A stretch of 64,000 bases of DNA from assembly GCF_013522725.1 (NCBI RefSeq), contig NZ_JAAMRF010000007.1, positions 186,001 to 250,000 on the forward strand, in the 5' to 3' direction. The notes under the pieces were generated by a model. It saw nothing but the letters and a program-made list of their open reading frames with translations. It searched no databases and was not told where the DNA came from. The translations under genes and the position numbers were made by a program. Source of the stretch: Stutzerimonas azotifigens (GTDB lineage Bacteria > Pseudomonadota > Gammaproteobacteria > Pseudomonadales > Pseudomonadaceae). How positions within the stretch are numbered: the stretch's first letter is position 1; each line of letters begins with the position of its first letter. Positions 8,399-17,646 of the stretch are shown one piece after another.

Positions 8399-9278
8399 CG
8401 GAGCGTGTCGGCTCTCTTGCCGGGGCCGGTGTGCTTTTCAGCCGGCTGTTGGCAACGGTCGCAAGGATGATCAGCGCCCCGCCGGCGAGCATGCGCAGCG
8501 TCGGCTGTTCGGCGAACAGCAGCCAGGCGAAGGCAATCCCGTAAACCGGTTCCAGGGCGAAGATCACCGATGTCGTCCGGGCCTTGAGCACACGCAGGCT
8601 GGCGACGAACAGACTATGGGCCAGGCCGGTGCAGAACACGCCGAGCATGCCGATCCACAGCCAGTCCAGTGCTGGCATGTCGACCACTCCCGCCCAGGCG
8701 AAGGGGGCCAGTCCTATGGCGATCGCGAGGTTCTGCCAGAGTGCCGCCTGAACGGCATCGATACCTCGGGTGACGGCGCGGTTGAGTAGCGCCAGCAAGG
8801 CGAACAGAAAGCCCGACAGTACTGCCCAGAGCAGCCCGAGGGTGGCATCGCTGGCAAGGTCGAACCCTGGCGTCACCAGGCCTAGCCCCACGCAGACCAG
8901 CAGCACCAGGCCATATTCGATCGGGCGGGTGCGTTCGCGAAAGAGCAGCCCCTCGAGCAGCACGGTAAAAGCGGGAAAACTGGCGAAGCCGAGGGTGGCG
9001 ATGCCGACGCCAGCAACCTTCACTGCAACGAAGAAGGTCACCCAATGACTGCCGAGCAGCAGGCCGCCCAGTAGCAGGCCGAGGCGTCCGCGCCAGGTCG
9101 GACGGGCCCCGCTGGGTTGAAGGATGCTGGCGGCGATCAGCAATGCCAGGACCGCGAATAGTGCGCGGCCGAAGCTGATGGTCAGCGGTGAGCTGGTTGC
9201 GAGCTTGCCGAGCACGCCGGAGAGCCCGAACATCAGGGCGCCAAGATGAATGGCAAGCAGGGCGTTACGGTGAGTCAT
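8391..9278 (-). CDS. EamA-family (DMT) transporter
   Basis: 295 residues with about ten membrane segments arranged as two EamA repeats. The first begins ALLAIHLGALMFGLSGVLGK and the second FDLASDATLGLLWAVLSG. Members export amino acids, metabolites or drugs from the cytoplasm; the substrate is not readable. The start was placed at the ATG giving MTHRNALLAI, because the frame's upstream extension is Arg/Gly-rich and not family-like. Its 3' end overlaps the convergent DUF6515 gene by eight bases. Confidence 0.86.
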   Translation of the reverse strand: MTHRNALLAIHLGALMFGLSGVLGKLATSSPLTISFGRALFAVLALLIAASILQPSGARPTWRGRLGLLLGGLLLGSHWVTFFVAVKVAGVGIATLGFASFPAFTVLLEGLLFRERTRPIEYGLVLLVCVGLGLVTPGFDLASDATLGLLWAVLSGFLFALLALLNRAVTRGIDAVQAALWQNLAIAIGLAPFAWAGVVDMPALDWLWIGMLGVFCTGLAHSLFVASLRVLKARTTSVIFALEPVYGIAFAWLLFAEQPTLRMLAGGALIILATVANSRLKSTPAPAREPTRSVS

Positions 9279-9364
9279 GACAGGTCTGCAAAGGCGGCGG
9301 CCACCGCCGCAAGGCATGCAGCGGAGGCGTGAAGCCTACCAGCTGCAACATGGAAGAGGGTGCG

Positions 9365-10753
9365 TTAAAGGATGACTTTGTCGCGCAGCTTCTGCGCAGC
9401 CTGGTTGAGCGCCTGGATCACGCGCTCCTTGTCGAAGTTCTGAATCCCGTTGGTGTCGAGATACATCGAGAAGCCGGGCAATTCGTGCTCCATGTAGCTG
9501 GACGTGGCACCGAGGTCGCGACGGAAGTCCACCACCTGGTAGATCTGCACCGGCCGCGAGAAGCCCTTGACGTTGATCTGGCCCTTGTCGCGGCACATGA
9601 TCAGATCCTTCACCAGCGAGTAGGTCTCATGGGAGATGAGGATCTCGCCGGCTTCGGCCGAGCTCTCAAGCCGGCTGGCCAGATTCACCTCGCGCCCGAT
9701 GATGGTGTAGTCCATGCGCGTATCGGCACCGAAGTTGCCCACCGTGCAATAGCCGGTGTTGATGCCCATGCGAATTTCCATCGGTTTGGTAATGCCCTGT
9801 GCGCGCCACTGCTGACGCAGCACTTTCATGTGCTTGCGCATGGCGATACCCATAGATACCGCGGCGACGGCGTCTTTCTTGGCGCCCTGACTGCTCGGAT
9901 CACCGAAAAATACCATCACCGAGTCACCGACGAACTTGTCGATGGTGCCGCCATACTTGAGGGCGATTTTCGACATCTCGTTGAGGTAGTTGTTGAGCAG
10001 GTCGGTAAGCGCCTCGGCTTCGAGTTCTTCGGACAGCTCGGTGAACCCCTTGATGTCGGAAAAGAACACCGAAAGCTTCTTGCGCTGGGTTTCCAGACGA
10101 ACACTGCGTCTACCGGTGAAAATCGATTCCCAGACTTGGGGCGACAGGTATTTGGCGAGGTTGCGCGCCAGGCGTGCGGCTTTTTCCTGCTCGGCCTTGA
10201 TCTCCTTGCGCGCCTGCGCCAGGCGAAGGCCCTGCTCATGGACGAAGTAGGCAGTGATGCAGACGTACAGCATGGTGAAGACGATGCACACCAGCGAGAC
10301 CAGCGTCGGGGTGGTACCGGCCATCTTCACCGGCAGCACCAGGCTGCACAGGCTGATGGCGATGCAGGCGACCGCCAGAGCCATGAGGAAGTTGCGCAGC
10401 CCGCCGGTGACCAGCGCGCTGAAGCCCAGGATCAGCAGGAACATCAGGCCGGGCACGGCGGCGAAGCTGAGCACCACCACCGCGCAGCCGGCGTTCACCG
10501 CGTCCAGGCAGAGAAGGGTCTGCGCGGTGCGTTCGGGGTAGTCGCGTTTGAAACGGTAGCTCAGGTGATAGGCCAAATGCGGGTAGAGCAATGCATAGGG
10601 GACCATCCACAGCAGGTCTATGGAGAAAAACTGGGCATAGGTCCCGGCCGCGAGGCTTGCCGCCGCGGCGAGATACGCCAGCACGCGAGAGTAATACTCG
10701 CGCAAGGGACGAGTAGCGAGGCCATTGCGGCGATCACTAAGTGCGGAGTTCAT
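9365..10753 (-). CDS. cyaB: Membrane class III adenylate cyclase CyaB
   Basis: 462 residues. The N-terminal 190 residues form a six-segment MASE2 sensor domain in the inner membrane. A short coiled coil (QARKEIKAEQEKAARLARN) leads to the class III cyclase domain (about 225-400). Catalytic elements are intact: first metal Asp in FFSDIKGFTELS (about 232), IDKFVGDSVMVFFGD with the second metal Asp and the Lys that selects adenine (about 272), and MDYTIIGREVNLASRLES with the base-reading Asp and transition-state Asn/Arg. It matches P. aeruginosa CyaB, which makes cAMP for Vfr-dependent surface functions. An HD-domain gene lies upstream on the same strand. Confidence 0.93.
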   Translation of the reverse strand: MNSALSDRRNGLATRPLREYYSRVLAYLAAAASLAAGTYAQFFSIDLLWMVPYALLYPHLAYHLSYRFKRDYPERTAQTLLCLDAVNAGCAVVVLSFAAVPGLMFLLILGFSALVTGGLRNFLMALAVACIAISLCSLVLPVKMAGTTPTLVSLVCIVFTMLYVCITAYFVHEQGLRLAQARKEIKAEQEKAARLARNLAKYLSPQVWESIFTGRRSVRLETQRKKLSVFFSDIKGFTELSEELEAEALTDLLNNYLNEMSKIALKYGGTIDKFVGDSVMVFFGDPSSQGAKKDAVAAVSMGIAMRKHMKVLRQQWRAQGITKPMEIRMGINTGYCTVGNFGADTRMDYTIIGREVNLASRLESSAEAGEILISHETYSLVKDLIMCRDKGQINVKGFSRPVQIYQVVDFRRDLGATSSYMEHELPGFSMYLDTNGIQNFDKERVIQALNQAAQKLRDKVIL

Positions 10754-10903
10754 GTATGGCTACGATCCCTGATCAATACTACGCGTTTGCATATGTCCTG
10801 CGCTCGACGCTTCCAGAATGCGCCTTGCTGGCGGGATCATAACCAAGCAGAGCGCAGCCGCCAAACATGGCGGCCGAAAGGTATCAATTTTCGTGAGGTT
10901 TCT

Positions 10904-11497
10904 TCAGCTTGAAGAGTGTGCTTCGGCGTTCTGCTTGCGATACAGCGATTGCCTGGGCGTTGCGAATACACGGCGCAACATCGGTTCGAAGAATGCGAGG
11001 GGCAGGGTGGGATAGTCGGGATCGAAGGCCGCTGCGTCGTATCGGGCGCAGAACTCAGCGGTGTGCTGATAGAGCGGATGACCGTCGAACCGGTCGCGAA
11101 GGTGACGATCCATTCCCAGGTGGTGGAAGAAGTAATAGCCCTGAAACACGCCGTGCTTTTCCACCGTCCACAGGTTTTCAGGACTGACGAACGGCTTGAG
11201 GATCGCGGCGGCGATATCGGGATGATTGTAGGAGCCCAAGGTATCGCCGATATCGTGGAGCAGGGCGCACACGACGTATTCGTCGTCGCGACCGTCTCGA
11301 TGGGCACGGGTAGCGGTCTGCAACGAGTGTGTCAGGCGATCGACGGGGAAACCGCCAAAATCACCTTCGAGCAGGGTCAGGTGAGTCAGAATTCGGTCCG
11401 GCAAGCCTTTGGCATAGGCGCCGAAGTGGCGGGAGATCGTGGCCCAGTCCTCTTCCGTGCCGTCCTGCATGTGGGTAAAGCTGGCGTGATCGGCCAT
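10904..11497 (-). CDS. HD-domain phosphohydrolase-like protein
   Basis: 197 residues. The HD metal site is visible: His57 (THSLQTATRA), His81-Asp82 (ALLHDIGD) and His92 (YNHPDI). HD enzymes hydrolyse phosphoesters or, in the PhnZ/MIOX branch, oxidise small molecules at a di-iron centre, so the reaction cannot be assigned. It sits between the DUF962 gene (30 bases upstream) and cyaB (150 bases downstream), all read the same way. This block, with a divergent AraC regulator, resembles the arrangement I recall in P. aeruginosa. Start ATG gives MADHASFTHMQDG, preceded by AGGAGA. Confidence 0.82.
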   Translation of the reverse strand: MADHASFTHMQDGTEEDWATISRHFGAYAKGLPDRILTHLTLLEGDFGGFPVDRLTHSLQTATRAHRDGRDDEYVVCALLHDIGDTLGSYNHPDIAAAILKPFVSPENLWTVEKHGVFQGYYFFHHLGMDRHLRDRFDGHPLYQHTAEFCARYDAAAFDPDYPTLPLAFFEPMLRRVFATPRQSLYRKQNAEAHSSS

Positions 11498-11527
11498 GGC
11501 GAGTCTTCTCCTTCCGGCGGGCTGTGG

Positions 11528-11845
11528 TCAGAAAGGAATACGTCCGGTCAGCATGTCGCGAAACATCACCCAGTCGCCCAGCAGGCTGTAAAACGGGTAC
11601 TGGAAGGTTGCCGGGCGATTCTTCTCGAACACGAAATGGCCGATCCAGGCGAAGCCGTAGCCGGCCAGCGGGGCAGCGAGCAGCCACAGCCATTGCTGGC
11701 TGATCAGCGCATAGCCGAGCACGGCCAGGACCACCAGGCTGCCGGCGAAATGCAGGCGGCGGCAGGTCGAGTTGCGGTGCTCCTGCAGGTAAAAGGGATA
11801 GAAATCCGCAAAGCGGGTGAAACGTTCGGCGGTTTGCGTGCCCAT
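11528..11845 (-). CDS. DUF962 (Mpo1-like) membrane protein
   Basis: 105 residues with the DUF962 features: FADFYPFYLQEHRNSTCRRL at the N-terminus (the HxxxxNxxxH-like polar motif region), two or three membrane segments (LVVLAVLGYALI, LLAAPLAGYGFAWIGHFVFE) and the ending NRPATFQYPFYSLLGDWVMF. Yeast Mpo1 of this family is a dioxygenase in fatty-acid alpha-oxidation; the bacterial role is unproven. The start was chosen at the second ATG because AGGAGGGG lies six bases before it. It diverges from the AraC-type gene and precedes the HD gene. Confidence 0.82.
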   Translation of the reverse strand: MGTQTAERFTRFADFYPFYLQEHRNSTCRRLHFAGSLVVLAVLGYALISQQWLWLLAAPLAGYGFAWIGHFVFEKNRPATFQYPFYSLLGDWVMFRDMLTGRIPF

Positions 11846-11980
11846 GGCCGCCCCTCCTGTCATTGTCGGTTACTCCAGTCTAGGTGAGCTGGCTCGCCGG
11901 GCCAGTGACATTGGATGCCAGATTAGTATCCTTGGGCGCTGGCCTGCGCGTCGCCAAGGCCAGGAGCGCGGACAACAACA

Positions 11981-12994
11981 ATGAATCAACGCACCACTTC
12001 TTCGAGTTGGGCTCTGGGCATCGTCCAGGCGCTGGAGCTGGGCGGCGTCGACTGTCGACAGCTGTTCGTCGAACTCGGCATGGACTACGAAGCGCTGGCC
12101 GACCCGGATGAGCGCTTCCCGCAGGATGGCATGACGCGCCTGTGGCAGCGCGCGGTCGAGGTATCGGGCAATCCGGCGATCGGTTTGAACCTGGCCCAGG
12201 TGATGCGGCCAGGCGCCATGCATGTGGTCGGCTACGCCCTCATGTCCAGCCGTACGCTCAAGGACGGCTTCGCACGGCTGGTTCGCTACCAGCGCATCAT
12301 CGCCGAAGGGGCAGACCTCAATTTCGTTGCCGAGCCCGATCGATATGCCCTGACGCTGGCGATCCACGGTGACCGCCTGCCGCCGGCACGGCAAAGCGCG
12401 GAGGCTTCGCTGGCCAGTACACTGGCGTTCTGTCGCTGGTTGACCGGGCGCCCACTCACGCCGCTGGAGGTGCGCTTCCAGGGTGAGCCACCGGCTGAGC
12501 TGGAGCCGTACCGCCGATCGTTTCAGGCGCCGCTGCAGTTCAACGCCCGGCATTACGCGCTGATTTTCCAGCGTTCGGACATGGAAACGGCGCTGCCGAC
12601 GGCGAACGAGTCGCTGGCGCGGCTGCACGACCGTTTCGCCGGCGAATACCTGGCGCGCTTCGACAGCAATCGTGTGACGCACCAGGCGCGCCAGGCGCTG
12701 TGCCGGCTTCTGCCGCAGGGCGAACCCAAGCGTGTAGCGGTCGCCCAGGCCCTGCATCTGTCGGAGCGGACGTTGCAGAGGCGGCTGCAGCAAGAAGGCA
12801 CCAGTTTTCAGCAATTGCTCGATGACAGTCGACGTGAGCTTGCCGGGCAGTACCTAGCCCAGCCGAGCCTCACGGTGCTGGAGATCGCCTATCTGCTGGG
12901 TTTTGCCGACCCCAGCAATTTCTTTCGCGCGTTTCGCCGCTGGTTCGGCACCACGCCCGGCGAATACCGCGCGGATAGCGAACGGCGCGACTGA
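11981..12994 (+). CDS. AraC-family transcriptional regulator
   Basis: 337 residues. The N-terminal half is the Arabinose_bd-type domain (PF12625 style, about residues 20-200, RPGAMHVVGYALMSSRTLKD) found in OruR/ArgR-like pseudomonad regulators. The C-terminal 100 residues are two helix-turn-helices: VAVAQALHLSERTLQRRLQ and the family signature IAYLLGFADPSNFFRAFRRW. It is divergent from the DUF962-HD-cyaB gene run, which is the natural candidate target; the inducer is unknown. Its stop is ten bases from the convergent trkH stop. Confidence 0.9.
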   Translation: MNQRTTSSSWALGIVQALELGGVDCRQLFVELGMDYEALADPDERFPQDGMTRLWQRAVEVSGNPAIGLNLAQVMRPGAMHVVGYALMSSRTLKDGFARLVRYQRIIAEGADLNFVAEPDRYALTLAIHGDRLPPARQSAEASLASTLAFCRWLTGRPLTPLEVRFQGEPPAELEPYRRSFQAPLQFNARHYALIFQRSDMETALPTANESLARLHDRFAGEYLARFDSNRVTHQARQALCRLLPQGEPKRVAVAQALHLSERTLQRRLQQEGTSFQQLLDDSRRELAGQYLAQPSLTVLEIAYLLGFADPSNFFRAFRRWFGTTPGEYRADSERRD

Positions 12995-13004
12995 AGCCGG
13001 GCCG

Positions 13005-14456
13005 TTAGTGGCGCCAGAACACTCGGGTCATCAGTACCAGCACGGTGATGATTTCCAGGCGGCCGAGCAGCATGCCGGCCGACAGCAGCCATTTGGCAGC
13101 GTCAGGCAGGGTGGAGAAGTTGCCGGCCGGGCCAATGATCGGGCCGAGGCCGGGGCCGACATTGCACACCGCCGTGGCGGCGCCGGTGAGGGCGGTGATC
13201 GGGTCGAGCCCCATCAATGCCAGCGACAGCGCCAGCACGCCGATGGTGATGGTGAAGAAGAACGAGAAGGTCAGGATGGAGCGGACAATTTCTTCGTCCA
13301 GGGTGTGGCCGTTGTACTGCTGCTTGATAACCGCGCGCGGATGCACCAGTTGGCGCAGGTAGGTGCGCAGCAGCGAATAGGCGACCTGGAAGCGAAAGAT
13401 CTTCAAGCCGCCGGCAGTCGAGCCTGAACAGCCGCCGACGAAGGTCAGGTAGAAGAAGGCGAGCACGGCGAAATCGCCCCATAGGGTGTAGTCGCCCAGC
13501 GCGAAGCCGGTGGTGGTCACGACCGATACCACGTTGAGCGAGACCATGCGCAGGGCGTCGAGGAACTGGTAGTCCGAGTGCAGCCAAAGCCACACCGCGA
13601 ACCCGATGCAGGTCAGCGCGAGGAAGGCGAGAAAGCCGCGGACCTGCTGGTCGGCGAATAGCGCGTAGCGATTGCCGCGTAGGGTCGAGACCATCAGGAT
13701 GAACGGCAGGCCGCCAAGGGCCATGAACACGATCGCCGTCCAATGAGCGGCCGGACTGAAATTGGCCATCGAGCTATCGGAGGTCGAATAGCCACCCGTG
13801 GCGATGGTGGTCATCGCGTGGTTGACCGCCTCGAAAGGCGTCATGCCGCTCAGCCAGTATGCCAGGCCACACAGGAAGGTCAGTGCGACGTAGATCAGCA
13901 GGATCGACTGGGCCATCATGTGCGAGCGCGGCATGGCTTTCTGCGACCAGTCCGAAGACTCGGTCTGGAACAGTCGCATGCCGCCGACGCGCAGCAGCGG
14001 AAGAATCGCGACCGCCATACCGATGAAGCCGATACCGCCGAGCCACTGCAGCATCGAGCGCCACATCAGCAGCCCGGGCGAGGCGCTGTCCAGGCCGGAA
14101 AGAACGGTAGAGCCGGTGGTGGTGATGCCTGACATGGTCTCGAAGAACGCATCGGTGTAACTGATGTGCTGGATCAGCATCATCGGTAGCGCTGCGAAGC
14201 AGCACACCACCAGCCAGCTCATCGTCGTCAGGAAGTACATGTCCCTCGGCCGCAGCTGCGTCAGCGCAGGGCGTCCCGGCATGACCAGCGCCACGCCACA
14301 GCTGAAGGTGATCAGGCTGGCCCAGACGAATGCCTGAAGGTCGTCGGTACGTTCGAACACCAGCAGTGTGAACATTGGGATGAGCATGCTGGCTGCGAGC
14401 GTGACCAGAAATATGCCGAGGATGAAACCGATGATGCGCAGTGTCGGCAGGGCCAT
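13005..14456 (-). CDS. trkH: Trk potassium uptake channel subunit TrkH
   Basis: 483 residues, the standard TrkH length. It is the membrane pore of the Trk K+ uptake system and works with the NAD-binding ring protein TrkA, which is not in this window. The four pore-loop filter motifs are visible: TTTGSTVLSG, TIATGGYST, VTTTGFALGDY and VCNVGPGLG, with the long helical hairpins between them. The start was placed at MALPTLRIIGFI, since the 24-residue upstream extension is polar and not family-like. It is probably monocistronic, divergent from the Cys-cluster gene. Confidence 0.95.
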   Translation of the reverse strand: MALPTLRIIGFILGIFLVTLAASMLIPMFTLLVFERTDDLQAFVWASLITFSCGVALVMPGRPALTQLRPRDMYFLTTMSWLVVCCFAALPMMLIQHISYTDAFFETMSGITTTGSTVLSGLDSASPGLLMWRSMLQWLGGIGFIGMAVAILPLLRVGGMRLFQTESSDWSQKAMPRSHMMAQSILLIYVALTFLCGLAYWLSGMTPFEAVNHAMTTIATGGYSTSDSSMANFSPAAHWTAIVFMALGGLPFILMVSTLRGNRYALFADQQVRGFLAFLALTCIGFAVWLWLHSDYQFLDALRMVSLNVVSVVTTTGFALGDYTLWGDFAVLAFFYLTFVGGCSGSTAGGLKIFRFQVAYSLLRTYLRQLVHPRAVIKQQYNGHTLDEEIVRSILTFSFFFTITIGVLALSLALMGLDPITALTGAATAVCNVGPGLGPIIGPAGNFSTLPDAAKWLLSAGMLLGRLEIITVLVLMTRVFWRH

Positions 14457-14655
14457 GTGGTGCTCGGCTCGAGGCTCAAAAAGAGGGCGCCATTCTACGC
14501 TCGCCGGCGCGGCTGTAAACCGCGCCAACGCGAGCCTGTGGCCGTTTGACGAGGGTCCGCCCTATTTGTTGCGGCGCCTCTTCACAAGCGATGGGCGATG
14601 CATAGAATAGCCGCCTGGGCGCCGGCCTATTCCGGTTCTTGAGTGTGTCCTGTCC

Positions 14656-15027
14656 ATGTCCATCGATAACCCTTGCCTAACGTGCGGCGCCTGCTGCGCG
14701 TACTTTCGTGTGTCTTTCTTCTGGGGCGAGAGCGCATCGTCCGGTGGTCTGGTGCCGGATGACCTGACCGTGCAGGTCAGCCCGTTCCACATTGCCATGA
14801 AAGGTACCGAAGCCAAGCCGGCCCGTTGTGTCGGTCTACTTGGCGATGTGGGGTGCGGCGTGCGTTGCACGCTGTATGAGCAGCGATCGAGCACCTGCCG
14901 GGAGTTCGAGGCCTCCTGGGCCAACGGCGAACACAACGTTCACTGCGATACCGCGCGGGCCGCCCACGGTCTACCTCCGCTCACGCCGCCCCTGCAGCCC
15001 GAGGTCTCACCCGGTCGGGTCGCCTGA
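14656..15027 (+). CDS. YkgJ-family cysteine-cluster protein
   Basis: 123 residues. The family signature CLTCGACCAYFRV opens the protein, followed by CVGLLGDVGCGVRCTLYEQRSSTCREFE, giving about eight conserved Cys that probably bind a zinc ion or Fe-S cluster. The function of YkgJ-type proteins is not established. The gene lies 200 bases from trkH on the opposite strand and 68 bases before the nitroreductase gene. Confidence 0.85.
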   Translation: MSIDNPCLTCGACCAYFRVSFFWGESASSGGLVPDDLTVQVSPFHIAMKGTEAKPARCVGLLGDVGCGVRCTLYEQRSSTCREFEASWANGEHNVHCDTARAAHGLPPLTPPLQPEVSPGRVA

Positions 15028-15095
15028 CGCTCGGGCATTAGGCTACAGGACAGGCTGCCCCTAGAATGGGTAGCCCGGCTACTGGAGATCATCGA

Positions 15096-15656
15096 ATGCA
15101 AGCTATTGATCTGCTGCTCAACCGCGTTTCCGTCGCGCGCCTCTGTGAACCCGCTCCCAGCGCCGAACAGCGAGAGCTGCTGTTTCGCGCTGCGCTGCGT
15201 GTTCCGGATCACGGTCAACTACAACCTTGGCGTTTCCTGACGGTGGAGGGGCAGGGTCGTGAGCGGCTGGGTCAGTTGTTCGTCGAGGCGCTGGAGCGCC
15301 GCGAGCCTGCCGCCACCCCCGAGGCGCTGCAGAAAGCGGCCCGGATGCCGATGCGAGCGCCGTTGCTGATCATCGTCGTCGCCAGGCTGCGGGACCATCC
15401 CAAGGTGCCGCATAGCGAGCAGCTGCTGGCAGCGGGTTGCGCTGCCCACGCCATGCTGCTGGCTGCCCACGCGCAGGGCATCGGCGCGGTATGGCGAACC
15501 GGCGATTTCTCCTATGACGCCCATGTGGCTGCGGGCCTCGGGCTGGGGCAGGGCGAGCAGATCATCGGCTTTCTTTACATGGGCACGCCCGAGGGGCGGG
15601 TACGGGCCGCGCCTGAGCCGGCGACGGGGCCGTTCGTCCAGCGCTGGGGTGACTAA
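15096..15656 (+). CDS. Nitroreductase-family flavoprotein (YdjA-like)
   Basis: 186 residues, short single-domain type like E. coli YdjA. FMN-binding features: SVARLCEPAPSAEQRELLFR at the N-terminus, the phosphate-binding ALRVPDHGQLQPWRFL segment, and GIGAVWRTGDFSYD near the C-terminal half. Such enzymes use NAD(P)H and FMN for two-electron reduction of nitro or quinone compounds; the physiological substrate is unknown. The ATG after GGAGATC was chosen, giving MQAIDLLLNR. The 3' end is 11 bases from the convergent cpxA gene. Confidence 0.87.
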   Translation: MQAIDLLLNRVSVARLCEPAPSAEQRELLFRAALRVPDHGQLQPWRFLTVEGQGRERLGQLFVEALERREPAATPEALQKAARMPMRAPLLIIVVARLRDHPKVPHSEQLLAAGCAAHAMLLAAHAQGIGAVWRTGDFSYDAHVAAGLGLGQGEQIIGFLYMGTPEGRVRAAPEPATGPFVQRWGD

Positions 15657-15667
15657 CCCGGGCCGTC

Positions 15668-17002
15668 TCAGCCACGCTCTGCCGGAGTCAGCGGCAATTC
15701 CAGGGTGGCGACAAAGCCGCCTTCCGGATGATTGGCCAGAACCAGGCGCCCGGCATGGCGCTCGATGGCGCGGCGCGCGATCGCCAGGCCGAGGCCATGG
15801 CCATTCGCGCTTTGTCCCGGTGCGCGGAAGAAGGGTTCGCCCAGTTGCGCCAGATGCGCCTCGTCGACACCGGGGCCATGGTCGCGAATGCTGAGGGTCA
15901 GCCAGCCGCCACTCTCCCTGGCGCGAATTTCGATCGGCTCGCCCGCCGGGTTGAAACGCAAGGCGTTGCGCAGCAGATTGTCTACCGCCCGCTCGAACAT
16001 GTCCGGCCAGCCCTGCAATTCGAGCCGTTCTGGCGCATCGACCTGGATGCTCTGCTCGGGGGCCAGGAGCGTCGCGTTATCGCGCAGTTGTTCGAGCATC
16101 GGCAACAGGTCGATAGGGCGCGAAGCGCCCGGTTCCGCGTCCAGTCGGGCTAGCTCGAGAATCTCGGCGATCAGGGCTTCTAGCCGATCGCATTCCTGCG
16201 CCAGCCGCGGCCAGATCGCTTCGCGCTCACGTGGCCCGGCGCGCTCGGCAAGTGCCAGCGCCACCCGCAGGCGCGCAAGGGGCGAGCGCAGCTCATGGGA
16301 TACGTCGCGCAGCAGCTGGCGTTGGCTGCCGATCAACGTCTGCAGTCGCGCGCCCATCTTGTTGAAGTCGTTAGCCAGCACGCCGAGCTCGTCGCGACGC
16401 TTGGCCAGTCGCGCCAGTGAGTTCTGCTGGTAGGCGGTCTGGCCCAGGTCATGAACGGCGCTGCGCAGGCGATCCAGGGGGCGGGTGATGGAAATGGTCA
16501 GTAACAGGCTGAAGCCGGTCAGCACCACCAGTGCGATCGCCAGCGCGCTGATCGGGAAAATCAGATTCTCCCGCTGCCAGTCGCGAAGATCCTGGTTGGG
16601 AATCCGGTAGATGAACAGGTAGGTTTCGCCGGTGAGCGGACTGGTGTAATCGGTGCTCAGGCGGCGCCACGGCAGGCGGCGTTCGTCATTCTGCTGGCGG
16701 GCCTCGAACGCGGCCGAGCGTGCTGGGAAGGTGCCGCGCACCACCGAATGCCCGGTCTCGCCGAGTACCTGAACGTCGATGCGAAAGCGTCGGCGGTATT
16801 CCTCCAGCGCCAGCTGAGCGGCGATCGGTCCCTGGCGTTCATAGACGCGGGTCCAGTTCTCGGCCAGCCGATTGACTGCGGGGTGACGGCTGAGAATCCA
16901 CGCGTCCTGGTTGAGCACCTGGCCGAGCAGCACGGCAAGCCCTGCCGCTAGGGCTATGGCCAGCCAGAAGGTGGCGAGGATGCGCCAGAATAATGACCGC
17001 AC
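15668..17002 (-). CDS. cpxA: Envelope-stress sensor histidine kinase CpxA/CpxS
   Basis: 444 residues. Two membrane segments (IPGRS-like start RSLFWRILATFWLAIALAAG, and LIFPISALAIALVVLTGFSL) bracket a periplasmic sensor of about 130 residues. A HAMP linker follows, then the phosphoacceptor His in LRDVSHELRSPLARLRVAL, N-box DNLLRNALRFNP, and ATP-lid motifs DHGPGVD and GHGLGLAI. It should phosphorylate the CpxR encoded two genes upstream. GTG at 17002 was chosen: GGAG is seven bases before it and the product starts at RSLFWRIL. A TTG six codons earlier also keeps the frame open. Confidence 0.92.
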   Translation of the reverse strand: MRSLFWRILATFWLAIALAAGLAVLLGQVLNQDAWILSRHPAVNRLAENWTRVYERQGPIAAQLALEEYRRRFRIDVQVLGETGHSVVRGTFPARSAAFEARQQNDERRLPWRRLSTDYTSPLTGETYLFIYRIPNQDLRDWQRENLIFPISALAIALVVLTGFSLLLTISITRPLDRLRSAVHDLGQTAYQQNSLARLAKRRDELGVLANDFNKMGARLQTLIGSQRQLLRDVSHELRSPLARLRVALALAERAGPREREAIWPRLAQECDRLEALIAEILELARLDAEPGASRPIDLLPMLEQLRDNATLLAPEQSIQVDAPERLELQGWPDMFERAVDNLLRNALRFNPAGEPIEIRARESGGWLTLSIRDHGPGVDEAHLAQLGEPFFRAPGQSANGHGLGLAIARRAIERHAGRLVLANHPEGGFVATLELPLTPAERG

Positions 17003-17086
17003 CGGAAATCTCCATGGCAAAGCCCGGCAGGCTCGCGAAGGGGACTCGCGAAAGCTGCCGGGCAGGTTGAGGACAGGCGTTAGCGA

Positions 17087-17509
17087 TCAGCTTTTCTTGC
17101 TGTCGCGCTCGGTTTTCCACTGCTGGAATTCGGCGTGCTCGGCACGCTTTGCTTCCATCTTCTTCTGCATGTCGTCGAACTGCTTCTGTTGCTCGGGGTT
17201 GAGCAGGGCGCGGATGTCGTTGCGGCGCTTTTCCGCGGCGGCCTTGAATTCGTCCTGCATCGCCTTCTGCTCGGCTTCGGGGAGCTTGGCGAGGTAGCGC
17301 TGAGTGATCTCGTGGCGGTTCTTCATCTGCTCGCCCATCAGGGTGCGCATCTGGCGCTGCTGATCCTTGGTCAGGTCCAGCTCTTTCATCATCATGTGCG
17401 GGGCGTGGTGCTTGCCGCGCGGGCCTTCGTGCTTGCCGTCGCCGGGCATGGCCAGTGCGAGGGCTGGGAGGGTGCTGGCGAACATCAGTGCGATCAGAGT
17501 CTTGCGCAT
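17087..17509 (-). CDS. cpxP: CpxP/Spy-family periplasmic chaperone-like protein
   Basis: 140 residues with a clear signal peptide (MRKTLIALMFASTLPALALA). The mature part is helical and very rich in Lys, Gln, Met and His, with the two LTxxQ-type motifs of the family: LDLTKDQQRQMRTLM and LLNPEQQKQFDDMQ. CpxP/Spy proteins bind unfolded periplasmic proteins, and CpxP damps CpxA signalling. The position between cpxR and cpxA on the same strand supports that role. The His-rich stretch GKHHAPHMMM may bind metal. Confidence 0.88.
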   Translation of the reverse strand: MRKTLIALMFASTLPALALAMPGDGKHEGPRGKHHAPHMMMKELDLTKDQQRQMRTLMGEQMKNRHEITQRYLAKLPEAEQKAMQDEFKAAAEKRRNDIRALLNPEQQKQFDDMQKKMEAKRAEHAEFQQWKTERDSKKS

Positions 17510-17646
17510 GGTAGGTCTCTCCTGGTTCTGGGGACCGGCTGGCTATCGAACCGTTCGAAGCCCTCTGTGGTTGCCGGATGTGCCCAGTCTAGGGCGCGCA
17601 AGGTCAAGGGCGGTCAGCCCAGCGTAAAGCATCGGTAAACCTGGCT

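Noticed and set aside
10857-10874. GCCGCC/GGCGGC hairpin downstream of the HD gene as a terminator
   Set aside because: Only six base pairs and no T-run on the minus strand, so not a supported terminator.
9329-10912. 527-codon frame opposite cyaB
   Set aside because: Shadow of the cyclase gene, whose catalytic motifs are intact on the minus strand.
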